From assembly GCF_039523415.1 (NCBI RefSeq), contig NZ_BAAAFG010000012.1, positions 197,699 through 261,698 on the forward strand: a stretch of DNA of 64,000 nucleotides, written 5' to 3'. The DNA comes from Gangjinia marincola. Lineage in GTDB: Bacteria > Bacteroidota > Bacteroidia > Flavobacteriales > Flavobacteriaceae. Positions 52,728 to 59,902 of this stretch are shown piece after piece. Each line of letters starts with the position of its first letter. Position 1 is the first letter of the stretch. A program made the position numbers and the translations under genes. The notes under the pieces are model-generated. The model did no database searches. It was not told the origin of the DNA and worked only from the letters and a program-made list of their open reading frames with translations.

Positions 52728-53675
52728 ATGAACACCCTTACCCACACCAACTTTAATTTTCCCGGTCAAAAAAACGTATATCACGGTAAAGTGAGAGAAG
52801 TATATACTCTGGCGAACGATCAATTGGTGATGGTAGCAACAGATCGGTTGAGTGCGTTTGATGTCGTGATGCCTAAGGGAATACCCTATAAAGGTCAAAT
52901 CCTAAACCAAATAGCCACAAAGATGATGAGGGATACTCAGGATATCGTCCCTAATTGGTTAACCGCTACGCCAGATCCCAATGTGGCGGTAGGAGAGTTG
53001 TGTGAGCCTTTTAAAGTTGAAATGGTTATACGCGGTTATCTGGCAGGTCATGCTGCACGAGAATATAAAGCGGGTAAGCGCATGTTATGCGGAGTCTCCT
53101 TACCGGAAGGAATGAAAGAAAACGACGCATTTCCCGCTCCAATTATCACTCCGGCCACCAAGGCAGAACAAGGTGACCATGATGAGGACATTTCAAAAGA
53201 AGAGATTTTGAAAGGGGGGATTGTTTCGGCGGAAGATTATGCCGTATTAGAAAAATATACCTATGCACTCTTTGAACGCGGTACAGAAATCGCCAAACAA
53301 CGCGGACTCATCCTTGTAGACACCAAATACGAATTCGGTAAGACCAAAGAGGGAAAAATCGTGTTGATTGATGAAATTCACACGCCGGATTCCTCGCGTT
53401 ATTTTTACGCTGAAGGATACGAAGAACGTCAGCAGCGGGGAGAGGCTCAAAAGCAGCTTTCTAAAGAGTTTGTACGCCAGTGGTTGATCGCTAATGGTTT
53501 TCAGGGGTTAGAAGGGCAGCAGGTGCCGGAAATGTCTGATGCCTTTATTCAAACCATTTCTGAGCGATACATTGAGTTATACGAAAGTATCACCGGCGAA
53601 ACCTTTGTAAAAGCGGATTTGAGTGATATCGAAAAACGTATTGAACAAAATGTTCTTGCCTATTTGTCCAAATAA
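52728..53675 (+). CDS. purC: SAICAR synthetase (phosphoribosylaminoimidazole-succinocarboxamide synthase)
   Basis: Ligates aspartate to CAIR with ATP in purine synthesis. 315 residues from the ATG at 52728 (MNTLTHTNFNF). Landmarks: YHGKVREVYTLANDQLVMVA followed by TDRLSAFDVVMP, IPYKGQILNQIA, VEMVIRGYLAGHAAREYKAG, ILVDTKYEFGKTKEGKIVLI and DEIHTPDSSRYF. Length is that of the longer SAICAR synthetases. The TTG reading from 52710 is rejected. purB lies 37 kb away in this window. Confidence 0.95.
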   Translation: MNTLTHTNFNFPGQKNVYHGKVREVYTLANDQLVMVATDRLSAFDVVMPKGIPYKGQILNQIATKMMRDTQDIVPNWLTATPDPNVAVGELCEPFKVEMVIRGYLAGHAAREYKAGKRMLCGVSLPEGMKENDAFPAPIITPATKAEQGDHDEDISKEEILKGGIVSAEDYAVLEKYTYALFERGTEIAKQRGLILVDTKYEFGKTKEGKIVLIDEIHTPDSSRYFYAEGYEERQQRGEAQKQLSKEFVRQWLIANGFQGLEGQQVPEMSDAFIQTISERYIELYESITGETFVKADLSDIEKRIEQNVLAYLSK

Positions 53676-53681
53676 GTAACA

Positions 53682-54257
53682 ATGGATATAGTAGAATGCT
53701 TTGATGAAGTTTTTGAGCAGAAGGATTTTACTTCTGCGCGCTTAGCTAAAGGTGATTATGAAGGTTGTTTGTTTAAACAGTGTCAGTTTACTGAAAGTGA
53801 CTTATCTGAGATCAGATTTATTGACTGTGAATTTATTGGCTGTAATTTAAGTAATGTCAAATTGCAGGGAACCAGCTTTCAACAAGTTAGGTTTGATGAA
53901 TGTAAATTATTGGGCTTGCATTTTGAGCATTGTGATGCATTTGCCTTTGGAATTACCTGTAAAAAAACTCAACTGATGCCCGCGTCATTTTACCAATGTG
54001 CCTTAGCCAATACCATTTTTGAAGCCTGTGATCTAACCGAAGCCGATTTTACTCAGGCTAATCTCACCAATGCTGTATTCAACGAGTCAACGTTGAATCG
54101 TGCAATTTTTGATCAAACTATTCTCGAACAAGCTGATGTTAGTCGCGCTTCTGGCATCCAGATCGATCCTACCAAAAACAAACTTCGCGGAGCAAAATTC
54201 TCTAGGGAAAATGCTTTAGGGTTACTGCAGGGATTTGGGATTGAGGTTGTTGATTAG
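53682..54257 (+). CDS. Pentapeptide-repeat protein
   Basis: 191 residues made of A(D/N)LxX-type repeats forming a right-handed quadrilateral helix: GDYEGCLFKQCQFTESDLSE, IRFIDCEFIGCNLSNVKLQG, DLTEADFTQANLTNAVFNES and TLNRAIFDQTILEQADVSRA. Related to the Qnr/MfpA-like fold, but nothing shows gyrase protection. It is unusually rich in cysteine. It starts 6 bp after purC and is probably co-transcribed. Confidence 0.88.
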   Translation: MDIVECFDEVFEQKDFTSARLAKGDYEGCLFKQCQFTESDLSEIRFIDCEFIGCNLSNVKLQGTSFQQVRFDECKLLGLHFEHCDAFAFGITCKKTQLMPASFYQCALANTIFEACDLTEADFTQANLTNAVFNESTLNRAIFDQTILEQADVSRASGIQIDPTKNKLRGAKFSRENALGLLQGFGIEVVD

Positions 54258-54286
54258 CCTCCATTATTTTTACAACTAAAACTTCT

Positions 54287-55012
54287 TTAATCTGCTGCTA
54301 AAATGACGCGGTAATTGTCGTGGTGAATGTCAGTATTATTCTTAAGTGTTAGTGTTTTTCTATCCTCGCTTAGAATAAATTGATCTGATTGACAACCGTC
54401 TACAATATTAATCCCTGGGAAATGACTCAGATTATCTTCACAATAATCTACAGAAGCAACTCCTAATTCATTGTTACTGTTTCCTAAATGATCTTCTTCT
54501 CCTAATCCTGCTCTCATAATAATACCTAAAACAGGTTTTGAAAATTTAATTACGGCATTTACCTGGTATTGACCAATACAATTAAAATAATTGTTTATAT
54601 CAAATGTATCATTATAGGTTTCGTTATCGTAATGCAGGTAATACGAATCAACAACTGTTCCTGCAGGAATGTTTCCCGGCATAAGGGCTTCCCAGGTTTG
54701 TTCATCACCAGGAAAGGTACTTGGAAAGTAATTACCAGGCATAGATAAATCTATCTCAATTGATGTTACTAAAGTATGACTTCTTTTTTCGGCAAAAATA
54801 AACAGTAAAGTATCTGAGGTCAATTCGTCAAGTTCGAGAGAAGCTGGAGGTTGTTCTAAGAGTTTGATCTGACCAGATAGGCTCTCAATTTCTGCGTTTA
54901 TATTCATGTTATCCACTTGGCTATCATCGTCTTTACCGCAATTGGCCACAAATATCGATAATAACAACATGAAACAAAACAGATATAATTTATTATAATA
55001 TGGAGAATTCAT
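54287..55012 (-). CDS. Lipoprotein of unknown function
   Basis: 241 residues. Lipoprotein signal FCFMLLLSIFVANC (Cys at about 25) followed by the acidic GKDDDSQ, consistent with a surface lipoprotein. The mature part is beta-rich: DTLLFIFAEKRSHTLVTSIE, NYFPSTFPGDEQTWEALMPG and VNAVIKFSKPVLGIIMRAGL. No named domain recognised. Divergent from the LytTR membrane regulator gene. Confidence 0.72.
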   Translation of the reverse strand: MNSPYYNKLYLFCFMLLLSIFVANCGKDDDSQVDNMNINAEIESLSGQIKLLEQPPASLELDELTSDTLLFIFAEKRSHTLVTSIEIDLSMPGNYFPSTFPGDEQTWEALMPGNIPAGTVVDSYYLHYDNETYNDTFDINNYFNCIGQYQVNAVIKFSKPVLGIIMRAGLGEEDHLGNSNNELGVASVDYCEDNLSHFPGINIVDGCQSDQFILSEDRKTLTLKNNTDIHHDNYRVILAAD

Positions 55013-55107
55013 AAGATTTTGGATGTATTAAAATTGAGCTGTATTCTTGGAAATATTTATTACTAAGTACGATATTCAATTTAAAGAAACGAAAAATCCT
55101 ATTTTTT

Positions 55108-55115
55108 TATATTTG
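55108..55115 (+). promoter_or_regulatory. Possible -7 box (TATATTTG) of the LytTR membrane protein gene
   Basis: An exact TAnnTTTG match 16 bp before the ATG at 55132. No -33 TTG at the usual distance. Confidence 0.45.
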
Positions 55116-55131
55116 TAGCGATGACTATTCA

Positions 55132-55920
55132 ATGAAACGATGGATAAATTCAATCAATGATCTTCTCAAAAGGCATATTTCGCTGTGGGGTTTGATATGG
55201 ATTTACTTTTTTTTCCTATTCGCCTTAGGTTATTATCTTGAGTTTTTTGAGTTTTTAGTTGCTATGCTTTCGGCAATAGGTATTACTGTGATTTCTATAT
55301 GTATACTTATGATAGGTTACCTAAGATTGGGAGCCTGTACCAGATTCCCCGTAAAAGAATTTATATTATTTACGGCACTATTTACCGGCATACGATTTAC
55401 CTTTATTTATTTTTTCTTAAGTAATCATTTACCTTCGTATACGGTATTTCATTATCCGCGTAGGGCTTTGCCTTTTACTATGTTTAGTTCAGCGGGATTG
55501 CTTTTTCTAGGCTATAGTTATGCTATTTACCAATGGGGATTAGCAGCAAGAGAAAAATATAAAGAGAGATTTAAAGAATCTGGACAAAAACTAGAGCAGC
55601 CTATAAAATTACGCTGCGGAGGAAAGACCATCTATGTTTTATCTCAGGATATTCTGTATTTAAATGCTAACGGAGAATATGTGGATTATAACACCTTATC
55701 TAGAAAATATACTTGTTTTAAGCGCCTTAAGGTAGCCGAAGCAGAAATGAATCCCTTAGGATTTATTAGAACCCATCGCTCTTATATCATTAATCCTAAC
55801 TATGTTGAAGCTGTAGCATTGACTGAAGTTACTTTAAAAGGAAATATTTCCATCCCATTAAGTAAGAAATATAAGGTAGAGGTTCATACTTTTTTAGAAA
55901 ATTTGCTAAAAAGAGAATAA
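55132..55920 (+). CDS. Membrane-anchored LytTR DNA-binding protein
   Basis: 262 residues. About four membrane spans in residues 15-145 (LIWIYFFFLFALGYYLEFFE, LVAMLSAIGITVISICILMI and later spans), then a LytTR domain at about 160-260: DILYLNANGEYVDYNTLSRK, FIRTHRSYIINPNYVEAVAL and SIPLSKKYKVEVH. There is no receiver domain, so regulation would pass through the membrane part. Divergent from a lipoprotein gene that may be its target. Confidence 0.88.
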   Translation: MKRWINSINDLLKRHISLWGLIWIYFFFLFALGYYLEFFEFLVAMLSAIGITVISICILMIGYLRLGACTRFPVKEFILFTALFTGIRFTFIYFFLSNHLPSYTVFHYPRRALPFTMFSSAGLLFLGYSYAIYQWGLAAREKYKERFKESGQKLEQPIKLRCGGKTIYVLSQDILYLNANGEYVDYNTLSRKYTCFKRLKVAEAEMNPLGFIRTHRSYIINPNYVEAVALTEVTLKGNISIPLSKKYKVEVHTFLENLLKRE

Positions 55921-56023
55921 AATTATCTCTGACTATTACTCAAAAGGGTTGGTGAAAATTCTAATTATTATCCACGTGGTCTTCCATTCAAATGGTCTTT
56001 TATCATGGTATAATAGAAATCAT

Positions 56024-56413
56024 TTAATCGTTTTTCCTCGTGTTCTTTTCAATTAATTCAGAAATATCATCAAAATAGGTAGGTTTTGAATGTCTAAAGA
56101 TGATCCAAATATCTACATTAGTACAATCAATTCTTTCATTACTTATCCAGCCATATTTCTTTGTAATCTCTATAAGTTTTTTAGTTTTGTGATTATCTAT
56201 TTTTCGTTGTAAAACGTTTATGGAGTCAATCTCTTTTATTGAGTAGTGAATTTCATTACCAGAAAATGCATCAGGAATTTTTGATCTGTGCAATTGATCA
56301 CGACTGGACATTTTAGCTAATAGCTGACACATTTCAGCTTTGTTTTCAATCATTTTTTGACTGTGAAATTGTATAGATAATAGTACTGCTAAAAAAAAGA
56401 AACTATTTCTCAT
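56024..56413 (-). CDS. Small secreted protein, DUF6624-like
   Basis: 129 residues from the ATG at 56413. Signal peptide NSFFFLAVLLSIQFHSQ, then LLAKMSSRDQLHRSKIPDAF, DSINVLQRKIDNHKTKKLIE and KYGWISNERIDCTNVDIWII followed by FRHS. This resembles the DUF6624 pattern (D-Q near the start, a GW turn, and a hydrophobic-HS end), judged by recall only. A start at 56452 would add 13 residues ahead of the signal. Function unknown. Confidence 0.65.
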   Translation of the reverse strand: MRNSFFFLAVLLSIQFHSQKMIENKAEMCQLLAKMSSRDQLHRSKIPDAFSGNEIHYSIKEIDSINVLQRKIDNHKTKKLIEITKKYGWISNERIDCTNVDIWIIFRHSKPTYFDDISELIEKNTRKND

Positions 56414-56604
56414 ATGACTTAATGGATTAATTTCAAGTTTTTCTCTATTCAACTCAACAATTGTTTATAAAGGTTGGGTTCTTTACTTTTCAAGATGTTG
56501 GAAGCTCACAATACTAATGACGCTTCAATTTAATATTTTAAATATAGTGAAGATTACAAAAGTGTATCACTAATTGCAACTGTATTGAACTTGATTTCAT
56601 TACG
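56414..56604. other. Spacer, nothing recognised
   Basis: AT-rich 191-bp stretch between the DUF6624-like gene and the transposase remnant. No promoter match, hairpin or further transposase sequence was seen. Confidence 0.35.
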
Positions 56605-56838
56605 TTGTGTAGGCTTACCCAATTTATGGGCTTGAGAAAGATCAATACAATAGGAATACGGCAAGCCAACAAGGTGATGCACCTTTCCGCGGTGGCCTAT
56701 AATCTGAAGAAGTATCTAAAATTCACTAAAAAACTGGTTCAAAATGGAGCGGGAGTAGGTAACTTCATGCAAAAAAACAAAAAGCCTATAATAGATCTCA
56801 TGAGACTACATCTAAGCCACTCAATTTTGACAAAATAA
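56605..56838 (+). pseudogene. C-terminal remnant of an IS1182-like transposase
   Basis: A 77-codon frame whose product matches the C-terminal end of DDE transposases of IS1182 type: LTQFMGLRKINTIGIRQANK, VMHLSAVAYNLKKYLKFTKK and LVQNGAGVGN. The GT before LTQF and everything upstream (catalytic DDE domain) are missing, and no ATG start is present. The fragment lies immediately outside the left end of the cassette-like array, 66 bp before its first core motif. The short GCGCC...GGCGC hairpin just after it (about 56858-56875) could be the old IS end. Confidence 0.75.
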
Positions 56839-56904
56839 AACTAGCTTGAAATAAAAAGCGCCCCTAAAATGGCGCATGTGAGGTCTAATTTTAGGATTTA
56901 TCGG

Positions 56905-56934
56905 GTTGTGCAACGGTTACCGTTGTTGTACAAC
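56905..56934. repeat. Minimal attC-like palindrome at the left end of the cassette array
   Basis: GTTGTGCAACGG (56905-56916) and CCGTTGTTGTACAAC (56920-56934) are imperfect inverted repeats with loop TTA. The right part carries the core GTTGTACAAC that matches, with one change, the core at the other end of the SnoaL-like unit (57416-57425). Much shorter than the other sites; it looks like the terminal, reduced site of the array. Confidence 0.65.
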
Positions 56935-56939
56935 GTAAA

Positions 56940-57401
56940 TTAATTAGTTATTGGCATTTCTTTTACGGTTGAGTGTAAGTGCGTTATTTTCCACTCTCCA
57001 TCAATTTTTGTCCAAATTTTTGTGACATACTCCGACATTTTTATAGTTTCATTCTTTGGATATTCTAATGTCCTAATTACATATCCAGTGGTTTCGTTTA
57101 ACGGATAAATTTCGAGTTTGTCAACCGTTGCTGTTTTAAACGGTCTGGGTATAGAGTTGCAAAATTTTTCTACGACTTTTTTTGAAGGTACTTTTTTGCC
57201 ATTCGCTAGAAAAGTAATGTCATCAGACATCAAGCTCAATACTTTTTCACAGTTTCCATTTTTGAATGCCTCTTGTTCAAGCAAAGCTGCATTTTTTATT
57301 TCGAGTTGTATTTTATTCCTGTCAAATTTTTGCGCAAATACATTGGTAGAAAAAAAGAAAATAGCAAGAAAAAAAATATTCACATTCAGATAATTTTTCA
57401 T
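56940..57401 (-). CDS. SnoaL/DUF4440-like secreted protein (cassette unit 1)
   Basis: 153 residues. Signal peptide NIFFLAIFFFSTNVFAQ, then an NTF2-like fold: IKNAALLEQEAFKNGNCEKV followed by LSLMSDDITFLANGKKVPSK, and a C-terminal MSEYVTKIWTKIDGEWKITH LHST stretch typical of the superfamily. No catalytic residues can be assigned. Both flanks carry cassette core motifs (56925-56934, 57416-57425). The gene fills the unit almost exactly, as in integron gene cassettes. Confidence 0.8.
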   Translation of the reverse strand: MKNYLNVNIFFLAIFFFSTNVFAQKFDRNKIQLEIKNAALLEQEAFKNGNCEKVLSLMSDDITFLANGKKVPSKKVVEKFCNSIPRPFKTATVDKLEIYPLNETTGYVIRTLEYPKNETIKMSEYVTKIWTKIDGEWKITHLHSTVKEMPITN

Positions 57402-57415
57402 GGCTTATGGTTTAT

Positions 57416-57914
57416 GTTATACAACGCGATTTGTGTCCTGCCTCCGACGATCCGCTGTCTGGCGGAGAGAGGAAGGCATTTTAAAGGCGCAGCGCCACGA
57501 GTAACCATTCCCGAAGTTTCGGGACGCCCCATTGGTTATTTGTCCGACTACCGGCGGATACACTGTGTTGAATGTACTTCGTCTTCGCTCAGCACGCTTT
57601 TTGCCTTTACACCTTAGGATAAAAATAGACAATTAGATTTAATTGGGTGTCTTGCATCCGACGATCCGCCGGCTGGCGGAGAGAGGAATGCAAAAAAGTC
57701 CCTTGGGCCATTGCCTTCAACGGTTGGGCTAAGCGTAGTGCGGAGGCGAGGAAACTTTTCGTTGCCGTCTGCCGACGTAGCTAAAGCTTTTGGTTTCGCT
57801 TTTTCCTTTTTTGTCCAAAGCTAAATCCCAAAGATTTAGCGACTTAGTAAATATACACAGACCTTTCGATTTAGCCCAAAACCCCGCATTACGTTTAGGT
57901 ATTGTTGTAAAACG
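57416..57914. repeat. Spacer B of the cassette array: attC-like sites with two REP-like insertions
   Basis: A 499-bp spacer between core motifs GTTATACAAC (57416-57425) and GTTGTAAAAC (57904-57913). It contains pieces shared with the other spacers (GGCGCAGCGCCACG, ACACTGTGTTGAATG, GATAAAAATAGACAATTAGA, GCCATTGCCTTCAACGG). It also holds a 32-bp palindromic unit beginning TCCGACGATCCGC twice (57443-57474, 57657-57688; two mismatches). The right part from about 57715 folds as a beta-type site: GGGCTAAGCGTAGTGCGG pairs with CCGCATTACGTTTAGG. No gene recognised. Confidence 0.75.
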
Positions 57915-57981
57915 TTTTTTCCGCCCGAGTAAAGTCCATCTGCGCATAGTTTTTAATTCCATTCGCAATTACTTTGCTTTA

Positions 57982-58413
57982 TTACTCAGGTTTTAAATAA
58001 AGCCCCAATAGGTTGTATGCCGTCGCTAATTCGTAACCAGAATCTGTACATATTTCAGTATTTTCAAAATAGCGACAAGCTGCAATGTCCAAATAGTTGC
58101 CAACTCTTGGGTTGACACTTCTATCTGTTATTTGTTTTATTTTAAAAAAGTAAGAATTGCCGTTTTCAAGCTTAGTCCCTTTATAGGGCTTTGAAGAAGA
58201 TTTTTTAGATACAATTCTAAACCAATTATTTTCATCAGTTACGTTAATGAGGTAATAACTTTCTAGAGAATCTATTTTTGTAACTTTTCCAGTCAATTCA
58301 ATTCCTAATTCAAATGGTTTTTTTAAAGGTTCAGTCACACTTTTATTACTGTCGCAAGCAACTAATATCAAAACCAAAAAGTAGAGTACTTTATTCAATC
58401 TATATTTTTTCAA
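57982..58413 (-). CDS. Lipoprotein of unknown function (cassette unit 2)
   Basis: 143 residues starting at TTG (58413), as no ATG is available before the signal peptide. Lipoprotein signal VLYFLVLILVAC (Cys at about 20) followed by DSNKSVTE. The mature part has an OB- or NTF-sized beta pattern: ELTGKVTKIDSLESYYLINV, YFFKIKQITDRSV and LDIAACRYFENTEICTDSGY. No named domain. The start codon lies 4 bases from the cassette core GTTTTACAAC, whose exact reverse complement GTTGTAAAAC is at the other end (57904-57913). Confidence 0.72.
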   Translation of the reverse strand: MKKYRLNKVLYFLVLILVACDSNKSVTEPLKKPFELGIELTGKVTKIDSLESYYLINVTDENNWFRIVSKKSSSKPYKGTKLENGNSYFFKIKQITDRSVNPRVGNYLDIAACRYFENTEICTDSGYELATAYNLLGLYLKPE

Positions 58414-58416
58414 AAT

Positions 58417-58629
58417 GTTTTACAACGGGATTTGTGTATGGCACTTCGACTTCGCTCAGTGCAGGCTGTGGGGCGCAGCGCCACGGGTAGCCATCATCGC
58501 GCCCCATAGGGTATACACTGTGTTGAATGTACTTCGTCTTCGCTCAGCACGCTTTTTGCCTTTACACCTTAGGATAAAAATAGACAATTAGATTTTAATG
58601 GGGTGTGATGTACAAATCCCGTTGAAGGC
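58417..58629. repeat. Alpha-type attC-like palindrome, spacer C
   Basis: Begins with the core GTTTTACAAC of unit 2. Left arm CAACGGGATTTGTGTATGGC pairs with the right arm GATGTACAAATCCCGTTG (ending 58624), and inside GGGGCGC pairs with GCGCCCC. It carries a CACTTCGACTTCGCTCAGTG insert at its left side that spacers D and E lack. The right end, GTTGAAGGC (58621-58629), is the first core of the mini-cassette. Confidence 0.72.
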
Positions 58630-58697
58630 GATGGAGCAAAAAGGGAAACGCACAGTGTGCGTGGTTTTTGCGTCCCCCTAGGGCCATTGCCTTCAAC
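58621..58697. repeat. Gene-less 77-bp mini-cassette, copy in spacer C
   Basis: Ends are GTTGAAGGC (58621-58629) and its exact reverse complement GCCTTCAAC (58689-58697), the same end rule as the gene-bearing units. The interior is one hairpin (GGAGCAAAAA against TTTTTGCGTCC, with a small CGCAC/GTGCG stem). No reading frame of note. Confidence 0.7.
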
Positions 58698-58824
58698 GGT
58701 ATCGGCTATGAACAGTTGCGTGCGTTTTAACGGACTTTTGCAAGTACACGACAAGCTGAAAATTCCGCAGGAATTTTCAGGATAAGCCTGTTATAGCAAT
58801 TGTTTATAGCCATTGTTGTGCAAC
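58694..58824. repeat. Beta-type attC-like palindrome, spacer C
   Basis: Arms GGCTATGAACAGTTGC (58704-58719) and GCAATTGTTTATAGCC (58796-58811) pair throughout if G-T pairs are allowed. An inner perfect 11-bp stem CTGAAAATTCC/GGAATTTTCAG lies at 58756-58780. About 130 bp, within the size range of integron attC sites. It ends in core GTTGTGCAAC (58815-58824), the first core of unit 3. Confidence 0.75.
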
Positions 58825-58851
58825 GTTGTTTTCGCTCTGTTTTCCGTTTCT

Positions 58852-59268
58852 TTATTGTTTTTTTACTATCAATTCTATTTCGTCACAACCAATTCTGATT
58901 GTTTTATCGTTCTGAAAGATATAAATAATATCATCATCAATTTCTGGTTTATTTCGTTGCATAAAACCGTCGTTTATATTCCGCATTGATTTTGGAAAAT
59001 AGCCGATAACGCTTAAAGTATTTTCGTCTTCGGGATATTCATCATTATTCCCGTTTTCAAAAAATTCGTAAGAGATGTTTTTATGGACAAAAGTCAATTT
59101 GGCGAATTCATTTTCGTGAACCCAATCGTCATTTAATTTTAGGAATTCAATCAATATGTTTTTTCCGTCCGTTTCTTTTAGTTTCAGTTCAAAATTATTG
59201 TGTAAGTCGATATGAATTCCGTCATATTTTACGCCACTATTTTCGTCTATCTCAAAATTTGTTTTCAT
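58852..59268 (-). CDS. Small acidic protein of unknown function (cassette unit 3)
   Basis: 138 residues, no signal peptide, beta-rich: NSGVKYDGIHIDLHNNFELK, LTFVHKNISYEFFENGNNDE and DDIIYIFQNDKTIRIGCDEI. No domain recognised; the size and style recall immunity-type or other orphan cassette proteins, which is only an impression. It follows a broken two-TM gene by 3 bp, so unit 3 held two genes. Unit cores are GTTGTGCAAC (58815) and exact complement GTTGCACAAC (59532). Confidence 0.68.
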   Translation of the reverse strand: MKTNFEIDENSGVKYDGIHIDLHNNFELKLKETDGKNILIEFLKLNDDWVHENEFAKLTFVHKNISYEFFENGNNDEYPEDENTLSVIGYFPKSMRNINDGFMQRNKPEIDDDIIYIFQNDKTIRIGCDEIELIVKKQ

Positions 59269-59271
59269 TCG

Positions 59272-59510
59272 TTATTCGGTTGGAATTGTTACAAACCCTG
59301 TCCAAATCAAAACAATATAAATCAGACAAGCAAATGCGAATGCTTTGAAGAAATAGCGATAGAATTTAAAAATTCCAGGTGCTTTCTCAACCAATTTTGG
59401 TTTCGCTTTTCCAATCCACCTTTCAATTTGTCTGTTAATATTGGACCTAAAATCCAAAAAAAGAAAAATCCGCCGATGAAAAATATACTCAATTTAATTT
59501 TCAATTCCAA
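59272..59510 (-). pseudogene. Frameshifted small two-span membrane protein (cassette unit 3)
   Basis: Two overlapping minus-strand frames each hold one membrane span. The upstream frame reads KLELKIKLSIFFIGGFFFFW then ILGPILTDKLKGGLE. The downstream frame reads KAKPKLVEKAPGIFKFYRYF then FKAFAFACLIYIVLIWTGFV to a stop at 59272. Adding one A to the A4 run (T4 at 59407-59410 on the plus strand) joins them as GGLEKAKPKLVEKAPG. The start is unclear (TTG near 59492-59510). This is either a true frameshift mutation or a sequencing error in a homopolymer. Confidence 0.6.
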
Positions 59511-59531
59511 TTTGCGATGGTTTTGGTAAAT

Positions 59532-59704
59532 GTTGCACAACGGGATTTGTGTATGGCGTGTGGGGCGCAGCGCCACGGGTAGCCATCATCGCGCCCCATA
59601 GGGTATACAAAGTGTTGAAGGCAGTGCTTTTTGCCTTTAAACCTTGGGATAAAAATAGACAATTAGATTCAAATGGGGTGCGATGTACAAATCCCGTTGA
59701 AGGC
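59532..59704. repeat. Alpha-type attC-like palindrome, spacer D
   Basis: Core GTTGCACAAC (59532-59541) leads into left arm CGGGATTTGTGTATGGCG, which pairs with the right arm GCGATGTACAAATCCCG. Inner stem GGGGCGC/GCGCCCC. Differs from the spacer E copy (61169 onward) at only about three positions over roughly 235 bp when the following mini-cassette is included, so the copies are recent. Confidence 0.75.
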
Positions 59705-59772
59705 GATGGAGCAAAAAGGGAAACGCACAGCGTGCGTGATTTTTGCGTCCCCCTAGGGCCATTGCCTTCAAC
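59696..59772. repeat. Gene-less 77-bp mini-cassette, copy in spacer D
   Basis: Ends GTTGAAGGC (59696-59704) and exact complement GCCTTCAAC (59764-59772). The interior hairpin matches the copies in spacers C and E. Confidence 0.7.
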
Positions 59773-59898
59773 GGTCTCGGCTATGAACAGTTGCGTGGGT
59801 TAGCACGGACTTTTGCAAGTACACGACAAGCAGCAAATACGTGGAAATTTTCAGGATAAGCCTGTAAAAGCAATTGTTTATAGCCATTGTTATGCCAC
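59769..59898. repeat. Beta-type attC-like palindrome, spacer D
   Basis: Arms GGCTATGAACAGTTGC and GCAATTGTTTATAGCC as in spacer C. It ends in GTTATGCCAC (59889-59898), which is the first core of unit 4 and differs by one base from the complement of that unit's other core GTGGCACAAC (61169-61178). The inner stem seen in spacer C is only partly kept here. Confidence 0.75.
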
Positions 59899-59902
59899 TT
59901 TT

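Noticed and set aside
53682..54257. Qnr-type quinolone-resistance protein
   Set aside because: Pentapeptide repeats alone do not define Qnr. The cysteine-rich repeats and link to purC do not match it.
57417..57632. Minus-strand 71-residue and plus-strand 114-residue frames across the alpha site of spacer B
   Set aside because: Repeat-derived frames made open by the palindromic sequence; arginine- and proline-rich with no resemblance to known proteins.
57729..57968. 79-residue minus-strand frame in spacer B
   Set aside because: It lies inside the beta-type palindrome, with no signal, domain or start context.
59549..59803. Plus-strand open frame with GAAPRVAIIAPHRVYKVLKA, repeated with few changes at 61141-61446
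   Set aside because: The frame lies wholly within the alpha-mini palindromes. Conservation is explained by the repeat itself, the frame is not kept in spacer C, and the product is not protein-like.
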